This document shows positions 32,468-36,616 of a stretch of DNA of 36,616 nt, one piece after another. The stretch is from Streptomyces sp. 15-116A (GTDB taxonomy: Bacteria > Actinomycetota > Actinomycetes > Streptomycetales > Streptomycetaceae): contig NZ_JAOCQE010000037.1 in assembly GCF_025290915.1 (NCBI RefSeq), positions 1 through 36,616 of the forward strand. The letters are read 5' to 3'. A program made the translations under genes and the position numbers. Under the pieces are notes generated by a model. It made no database searches, was not told the DNA's origin, and saw nothing but the letters and a program-made list of their open reading frames with translations. Each line of letters begins with the position of its first letter. Positions within the stretch are counted from its first letter, which is position 1.

Positions 32468-32665
32468 ATGACCACCGCTCTGCCCCCGAGTCACGAGGCG
32501 CTCACGGTTCCCGAGGTCATGGCCGCGCTGCGTCTGAGCCGCTTCAAGGTCTACGACCTCATCAGGTCCAAGGAACTCCAGAGCTTCACGATCGGCCGCG
32601 CTCGGCGCGTCCCGGCAGACGCCTTGCGCACGTACATCCAGAACCAGTTGGGAGACAACAACTGA
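32468..32665 (+). CDS. xis: excisionase-like helix-turn-helix protein
   Basis: 65 residues, ATG 32468 behind CCGGAGGAG. It is a MerR-like winged helix of the excisionase family: LTVPEVMAALRLSRFKVYDLIRSKELQSFTIGRARRVPADALRTYI. Xis bends attL and attR DNA and directs the integrase to excision. It overlaps int by one base (TGATG), so the two are translated together, as in pSAM2 and related AICEs. The product is small but complete. Confidence 0.92.
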   Translation: MTTALPPSHEALTVPEVMAALRLSRFKVYDLIRSKELQSFTIGRARRVPADALRTYIQNQLGDNN

Positions 32666-33867
32666 TGGCCAAGCGGGCGAACGGCGAAGGCAGCATCACC
32701 ATCCGCAAGGACGGCACATACCACGGCCGTGTCTACGTGACCACGACCAGTGGCATCCGCAAGCGCGTCTCTGTCTACGGCAAGACCCGTGACGAGGTAC
32801 GACAGAAGATCACCGAGCTACAGGTTCAGGAGAACAACGGCATCCCGGTACCCGACACGAACATGACCCTGGAGGAGTACCTGACCTACTGGCTCGCGAC
32901 CGTGGTCAAGGTCCACCGACGCCCCAAGACCTACCAGGGGTACGAAAGCGTGGCACGCGTCCACCTGATCCCCGGACTTGGCCGGAAGAAGGTCCGCACC
33001 CTCCGGGCGGCCGAGATTCGGACCTGGCTCGCCCGCGTTGCCTCGGAGTGCCAGTGCTGCAAGCACGGCTGGGACAAGGACCGGACCGAGCCCGAATGCT
33101 GCGCGGCCGGCGAGTGCTGCAAGACCCTGCTGTCCCGCCGCATGGTGCAGTCCATCCATGCCGTGCTGCGCAACGCGCTGCAGAACGCTGTACGGGAGGA
33201 ACTCATCGTGCGGAACGTCGCCCAGCTCGTTCAGGTCCCCACCCCGACGTACGACACGGGGAAGGGGCTCAGCGTCGCTGAGGCGAGGCTCCTCATCCGC
33301 GAGTCAGCGGACGACCGGTTGCACGCGCTGTACGTGCTCGCCCTGGTTCTCGGCATGCGCCGGGGTGAGCTGCTGGGTCTGCGCTGGGACGCCGTGGATC
33401 TCGACCGGGAGACGCTCATCGTGGAGCGCGCGCTTCAGCGGGTCGGCGGGGAGCTGAGGCTGGTGAAGCCCAAGACTCTGGCCTCTGTCCGTACCGTCCC
33501 CCTCCCGCCTGTGGTCGTGAAGGCGCTGACCGAGCACCGCGAGCGACAGGCACAGGAGCGGGCCGCCGCCGGCATGGAGTGGAAGGAGAACGGGCTGATC
33601 TTCACGTCCCGGATCGGAACACCACTGGAACCGGACAACCTGCGGCGGAGCTGGCACCCGCTGCGCAAGCGGCTTGGGCTGGAGATCCGGTTCCACGACC
33701 TTCGGCACTCTGCCGTGTCGCTGCTGCTCGATCTCGGAGTTCCGCCGCACATCGTCCGTCAGGTCGTCGGGCACAGCGATATCGGCGTGACGATGAAGGT
33801 CTACGCCCACGCCTCACTGGACGAGCAGCGAAAGGCACTCCGGAAGCTGGGTGACACCCTCTCCTGA
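32665..33867 (+). CDS. int: tyrosine site-specific integrase
   Basis: 400 residues. The N-terminal arm-binding domain (GEGSITIRKDGTYHGRVYV) is followed by a SAM-like core-binding domain (about 68-185), then the catalytic domain with Arg232 in GMRRGE, Lys270 (KPKT), His344-x-x-Arg347 in HDLRHS, His370 in VVGHSD and nucleophile Tyr380 in KVYAH, a full set. The core-binding domain carries a Cys-rich insertion (129-152, seven Cys) typical of Streptomyces AICE integrases. It recombines attP with the 3' end of tRNA-Phe. The gene ends six bases before the right arm-type repeats. Confidence 0.97.
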   Translation: MAKRANGEGSITIRKDGTYHGRVYVTTTSGIRKRVSVYGKTRDEVRQKITELQVQENNGIPVPDTNMTLEEYLTYWLATVVKVHRRPKTYQGYESVARVHLIPGLGRKKVRTLRAAEIRTWLARVASECQCCKHGWDKDRTEPECCAAGECCKTLLSRRMVQSIHAVLRNALQNAVREELIVRNVAQLVQVPTPTYDTGKGLSVAEARLLIRESADDRLHALYVLALVLGMRRGELLGLRWDAVDLDRETLIVERALQRVGGELRLVKPKTLASVRTVPLPPVVVKALTEHRERQAQERAAAGMEWKENGLIFTSRIGTPLEPDNLRRSWHPLRKRLGLEIRFHDLRHSAVSLLLDLGVPPHIVRQVVGHSDIGVTMKVYAHASLDEQRKALRKLGDTLS

Positions 33868-33873
33868 GAGCCG

Positions 33874-33896
33874 TTGGCGTACCGGTTGGCGTAAGC
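33874..33896. repeat. right arm-type integrase site pair (candidate)
   Basis: TTGGCGTACCGG followed by TTGGCGTAAGC, 58 bp inside attR and directly after int. The 12-bp tandem spacing and direction match the pair at 21307-21330, so both ends of the element carry the same 9-8 bp core. Confidence 0.7.
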
Positions 33897-33905
33897 GGCA
33901 CGAAA

Positions 33906-33938
33906 GAGCCCCTCTCCGATAGTGACGGAGAGGGGCTC
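33906..33938. terminator. bidirectional hairpin between int and tRNA-Phe
   Basis: 13-bp perfect stem GAGCCCCTCTCCG/CGGAGAGGGGCTC with the loop ATAGTGA. It lies between the convergent int and tRNA-Phe genes and inside the element, so the element brings a new terminator for the tRNA it uses. Confidence 0.85.
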
Positions 33939-33954
33939 AAGCCCTGGTGAGGGC

Positions 33955-34003
33955 TGCGGTGGCTGGGGCCGGGGTCGAACCGGCGACCTTCCGCTTTTCA
34001 GGC
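33955..34003. repeat. attR: 49-bp att core within tRNA-Phe
   Basis: Identical to 21185-21233, 12,770 bp apart. Here it joins the unchanged 5' half of the tRNA, so the intact gene is rebuilt at this end. The repeat also runs five bases past the tRNA 3' end. Confidence 0.97.
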
Positions 34004-34033
34004 GGACGCTCGTACCAACTGAGCTACCCAGCC
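33960..34033 (-). tRNA. tRNA-Phe (GAA), integration target
   Basis: 74 nt with acceptor GGCTGGG/CCCAGCC, D-arm GCTC-AGTTGGTAC-GAGC, anticodon arm TCCGC-CTGAAAA-GCGGA (anticodon GAA), T-arm GCCGG-TTCGACC-CCGGC and discriminator A. CCA is not encoded. The 3' 44 nt come from the att core. Confidence 0.97.
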
Positions 34034-34058
34034 GCGGTGTTTCACGTGAAACAACCAG

Positions 34059-34133
34059 CGGTCCTGACGGGATTTGAACCCGCGGCCTCCACCTTGACAG
34101 GGTGGCGAGCACTCCAAACTGCTCCACAGGACC
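34059..34133 (-). tRNA. tRNA-Asp (GTC), second copy
   Basis: Identical in all 75 nt to 15934-16008. It lies 25 nt upstream of tRNA-Phe on the same strand and is probably co-transcribed with it and with tRNA-Glu. Confidence 0.97.
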
Positions 34134-34172
34134 AAGCGTGTGTCGTACGACAGTGTCGCACAGGGTGGTGCG

Positions 34173-34245
34173 TGCCCCCAACGGGATTCGAACCCGTGCT
34201 ACCGCCTTGAAAGGGCGGCGTCCTAGGCCGCTAGACGATGAGGGC
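34173..34245 (-). tRNA. tRNA-Glu (TTC)
   Basis: 73 nt: acceptor GCCCTCA/TGGGGGC with one T-G pair, anticodon arm CCGCC-CTTTCAA-GGCGG (anticodon TTC), T-arm ACGGGTTCGAATCCCGT. It is the first of three tRNA genes (Glu, Asp, Phe) on the minus strand. Confidence 0.96.
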
Positions 34246-34262
34246 TATCGGCCCGCCTGGGC

Positions 34263-34292
34263 GCTTCTCAGCGCGTCGGGGACGTGAGAAGC
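34263..34292 (-). terminator. hairpin upstream of the tRNA cluster
   Basis: 8-bp stem GCTTCTCA/TGAGAAGC with a 14-nt loop, between the minus-strand metallophosphoesterase gene and tRNA-Glu. It probably ends the phosphoesterase transcript. Confidence 0.5.
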
Positions 34293-34325
34293 ATATGGGA
34301 TGGCGGGAGGGATCGCCAAAACGGT

Positions 34326-35879
34326 TTACGAGGAGCTCGGGGAGGGGGACTGGGGCGAGGGGGTGGCGCCGGGCTGGTTCTCCTTCGGGAGGTGGCGGCT
34401 GACCTCCGCCGTCGTCAGGCCGAGTCCGCCCAGTTCGATGGAGTCCCAGGCCTGGAGGCGGCGGGTGTCGCGGTCGAAGTAGAGGATCGACGTCTCGATC
34501 GGGTCGGGATGCTCGCCCTCGATCGCGCGCAGGCCGCTGCCCCCGGTGGAGCCCTCGATGCGCAGCCGGGTGCCGTACTTCATGACCTCGGTGTCCTCGC
34601 GGTGGAGGTGGCCGGCCAGCACCAGGGGGACCGTGCCGTCGACCTCGCGGGCCGCGGACGGTTCGTGCGCCAGGGCCACGTCCACGGGGGTGCCGGCGGC
34701 CTTCTGGTCGCGCAGGGCGGAGGCGAGGCGGGCGCCCGCCAGCTCCTGTGACTGCTCGGCTCCGGGCTTCTTGGACCGGTCGGGGGTGAACTGGGGATCA
34801 CCGATGCCCGCGAAGCGCAGGCCCGCGACCGTCTTCGCACGGCCGTCGTCGAGGACGTGGACGTTCTTCAGGTCCTCCAGATAGCGCTGGGTCTCGCGCG
34901 AGTCGTGGTTGCCGCGGACCCAGACGTAGGGGGCCCCGAGGTCCTCGATCGGGTCGAGGAAGCCGTTCTCGGCGGCGGTGCCGTGGTCCATGGTGTCGCC
35001 GGTGTCCACGATGACGTCGACCTTGTACTGCTCCACCAGCGAGGCGATGATCTTCCAGCTGGCCGGGTTGAGGTGGATGTCCGACACGTGCAGCACCCGG
35101 ATGGTGGTCGGGTCGGGCTGGTAGGCGGGGAGTGTGGAGGTGGCGTCGTACAGCTTGGTCACGTTGGTGACCAGGCGCGCGAGTTCCTTCTGGTAGACGT
35201 CGAACTCGGTGACGATGCTGCGGGCGTTGCCGACCAGCGACGGGGCCGAGGAGAGCAGGCCGGAGAACTTGGGCTCCAGGACGGAGTCGGGGTTCCAGGT
35301 GGCGTACGCGGTGCCGCCGGACGCGGCGAGCAGGCCGAGGGCGAGTCCGCCGGCGGCGAGCGCGCGGCGGGGGCGGCGGTAGACGGCGAGGCCGAGGGCG
35401 GTGGCGCCGGTGACGACCGCGACGCAGGAGCGTACGGCCAGGTCGGCGGTGCCGTGGGCGACGTCCCGGGTGACCTCGTCCTGGAGGCCGGAGAGGCGTT
35501 CGGGGTGGTCGACGAGGGCCTGGGAGCGGTCCGGGTCGAGCTGGTCGACGTTGACGTCGAGACGGACCGGGGCGATGTGGCTGTCCAGTTCCAGGGCGCC
35601 CAGCGGCGAGACGTTGATCTTCGTGCCGCCGATGAGGGAGGGCCGCAGGGTCATCGTGGTGTTCATGGGGCCGACGGGGACCCGGACGTTGCCCACGATG
35701 AGCAGGCCCAGCCAGGCGCCGACGACGACCACGGTGATCAGGCCGAGGGCGCGGGCCCACGGGTTGGGCACGGAGGCGAGCGCGATCGTCGGGGGTGCGG
35801 GCCGCCGGGGGCGGGGGCGGCGGGGGACTCGGCGGATGCGGTGCAGGGCGTTCAGTACGGCGGCGGGGACGCGGGCCAT
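34326..35879 (-). CDS. membrane-anchored metallophosphoesterase (calcineurin-like)
   Basis: 517 residues from ATG 35879; a longer in-frame version to 36245 would run antisense through the neighbouring peptidase gene and has no support. An Arg/Pro-rich cytoplasmic start leads to a membrane segment (about 46-63, LGLITVVVVGAWLGLLIVG), a ~110-residue external part, and two more membrane segments (about 147-190). The C-terminal phosphoesterase has the metal motifs HVSDIHLN, DTGDTMDHG, VRGNHDSRE, ALAHEP and LAGHLHRE in the right order. The tail is Ser/Pro-rich. It probably cleaves a phosphoester at the membrane; the substrate is unknown. Divergent from the next gene. Confidence 0.9.
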   Translation of the reverse strand: MARVPAAVLNALHRIRRVPRRPRPRRPAPPTIALASVPNPWARALGLITVVVVGAWLGLLIVGNVRVPVGPMNTTMTLRPSLIGGTKINVSPLGALELDSHIAPVRLDVNVDQLDPDRSQALVDHPERLSGLQDEVTRDVAHGTADLAVRSCVAVVTGATALGLAVYRRPRRALAAGGLALGLLAASGGTAYATWNPDSVLEPKFSGLLSSAPSLVGNARSIVTEFDVYQKELARLVTNVTKLYDATSTLPAYQPDPTTIRVLHVSDIHLNPASWKIIASLVEQYKVDVIVDTGDTMDHGTAAENGFLDPIEDLGAPYVWVRGNHDSRETQRYLEDLKNVHVLDDGRAKTVAGLRFAGIGDPQFTPDRSKKPGAEQSQELAGARLASALRDQKAAGTPVDVALAHEPSAAREVDGTVPLVLAGHLHREDTEVMKYGTRLRIEGSTGGSGLRAIEGEHPDPIETSILYFDRDTRRLQAWDSIELGGLGLTTAEVSRHLPKENQPGATPSPQSPSPSSS

Positions 35880-35964
35880 TGATCCCGTATGCCCATGCGG
35901 GCCGCCGGATATGCCGGGCGCCGCGCTGGACTCGTACGGACGGGTCGTACCTGACAATGGCTCT

Positions 35965-36315
35965 GTGCTGGAGATGACACGCGAGGAGTTCGAGGAGCTG
36001 GTCGCGGAGGCGCTCGACCGGATTCCGCCGGAGCTGACACGGCTGATGGACAACGTGGCGGTGTTCGTCGAGGACGAACCGCCGGCGGACGATCCCGAGC
36101 TGCTGGGGGTGTATGAGGGGACTCCGCTGACCGAGCGGGGCGAGTGGTACGCCGGTGTGCTGCCGGACCGGATCACCATCTTCCGGGGGCCGACGCTGAG
36201 GATGTGCGAGTCGCGGGAGGACGTCGTCGCGGAGACGGAGATCACGGTGGTGCACGAGATCGCGCATCACTTCGGGATCGACGACGCGCGGCTGCACGCG
36301 CTGGGTTACGGATAG
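35965..36315 (+). CDS. small zincin-like metallopeptidase family protein
   Basis: 116 residues from GTG 35965; an ATG nine bases later is the alternative, and longer frames upstream run through the opposite gene. It contains VVHEIAHHFGIDD, the HExxH-x-x-G-x-x-(H/D) signature of zincins, near the C-terminus. The whole protein matches the small family of minimal zincin-like metallopeptidases (formerly DUF1025) common in actinobacteria. It has no signal peptide, so it would act in the cytoplasm. Substrate unknown. Confidence 0.9.
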   Translation: MLEMTREEFEELVAEALDRIPPELTRLMDNVAVFVEDEPPADDPELLGVYEGTPLTERGEWYAGVLPDRITIFRGPTLRMCESREDVVAETEITVVHEIAHHFGIDDARLHALGYG

Positions 36316-36413
36316 GCCGGCGGACAGGTCCACGGATCGGTCACTGGCGTGTCCTCTTGCGGGCGGCGGGAGTTGGGCACGTTGACTCAGCTCTCCCCTC
36401 GGAGGTGGCCCTC

Positions 36414-36616
36414 GTGCGCCGCAAGCTCGTACCCGTCCGCCTGGCCGCCACGGTGGTGGCCGTCGCCGCTGCCGCCGGCTGCATGAGTGTCGGTGAGGAC
36501 GGTGCGGGCGGGGGCGGGAAGCCGTCGCACTCCGCGCGGCCGGGAGGTGAGGCGCCGGACGGGGCGGTCGCCCCGGGCGACGGTGCCGGGTACGGAGCCG
36601 CGGCGGCCGACGGGGA
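36414..36616 (+). CDS. lipoprotein (partial, N-terminal part)
   Basis: 67 codons are seen before the window ends. GTG 36414 follows GGAGGT with a short spacer. Arg-Arg-Lys, a hydrophobic core VPVRLAATVVAVAAAAGC and the lipobox AAGC (Cys23) make a lipoprotein signal peptide. The next ~40 residues are Gly/Ala/Asp-rich, a low-complexity linker. The functional domain lies beyond the window. Confidence 0.8.
   Translation, partial: MRRKLVPVRLAATVVAVAAAAGCMSVGEDGAGGGGKPSHSARPGGEAPDGAVAPGDGAGYGAAAADG

Larger units (their letters stand above)
21185..34003. mobile_element. AICE (actinomycete integrative and conjugative element) in tRNA-Phe
   Basis: A 12.77-kb element bounded by 49-bp perfect direct repeats that correspond to the 3' part of tRNA-Phe(GAA). 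It encodes xis and int at the right end, a prim-pol/DUF3631 replication module, an FtsK/TraB translocase with SpdB-like helpers, and a GntR/UTRA regulator. This gene set matches AICEs such as pSAM2 in transfer and control, but replication is of the RepPP (prim-pol) type instead of RepSA. All modules look intact, so excision, circular replication and transfer may still be possible. No relaxase is seen, as expected for double-stranded TraB-type transfer. Confidence 0.95.

Noticed and set aside
35880..36245. N-terminal extension of the metallophosphoesterase to 36245
   Set aside because: It would be a Ser-rich antisense translation of the zincin-like gene; ATG 35879 starts a normal Arg/Pro-rich N-terminus.

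Overview
High-GC actinobacterial chromosome, almost certainly Streptomyces. The block purF - purM - DUF3073 gene - valine dehydrogenase (vdh) - conserved hypothetical - bldC - hrpA is the usual Streptomyces core arrangement, and starts are often GTG with purine-rich ribosome binding sites. A tRNA-Glu/Asp/Phe cluster carries an integrated actinomycete integrative and conjugative element (AICE).

Region 1 (1-6691, minus strand) looks like an accessory peptide locus. From promoter-proximal to distal it holds a secreted cysteine-containing protein, two tiny 63-residue Gly-rich hydrophobic peptides with GxxxG motifs, a strong hairpin, an HTTM (SdpB-like membrane domain) fused to an alpha/beta hydrolase, a small protein with an FFAPNP motif that may be SdpA-like, a SAM methyltransferase, an ABC exporter without a C39 peptidase domain, and an FAD oxidoreductase cut by the window edge. 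The last three are joined by 4-nt overlaps. I read it as an undescribed SDP-like or two-peptide bacteriocin-like system; this is inference from architecture.

Region 2 (7207-21142) is core chromosome: a mycothiol-dependent (MDMPI-like) enzyme, a META-domain lipoprotein, purF and purM (purine synthesis), a DUF3073 protein, vdh, a conserved hypothetical, bldC (developmental regulator), a DUF6274-like small protein, tRNA-Asp, hrpA and a D-2-hydroxyacid dehydrogenase.

Region 3 (21185-34003) is a complete 12.77-kb AICE inserted in the 3' half of tRNA-Phe(GAA), bounded by 49-bp perfect direct repeats. Order: attL, paired arm-type repeats, GNAT and GntR/UTRA (KorSA-like) genes, two facing 15-bp operator-like repeats, a seven-gene operon chained by 4-nt overlaps (DUF6284, PycTM-like membrane protein, DUF6303, SpdB-like protein, cytosine methyltransferase, RRQRL zinc protein, coiled-coil protein), an FtsK/TraB-type DNA translocase, a repeat-dense candidate clt, a membrane protein, a zinc-finger protein, a replication module of prim-pol plus DUF3631 ATPase (RepPP type), a candidate iteron origin, xis, int, matching arm-type repeats, a terminator and attR. 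Parts needed for excision, replication, double-stranded DNA transfer and copy control are all recognisable.

Region 4 (33960-36616) has the restored tRNA-Phe, tRNA-Asp and tRNA-Glu, a membrane-anchored metallophosphoesterase, a small zincin-like metallopeptidase, and the start of a lipoprotein gene cut by the window end.
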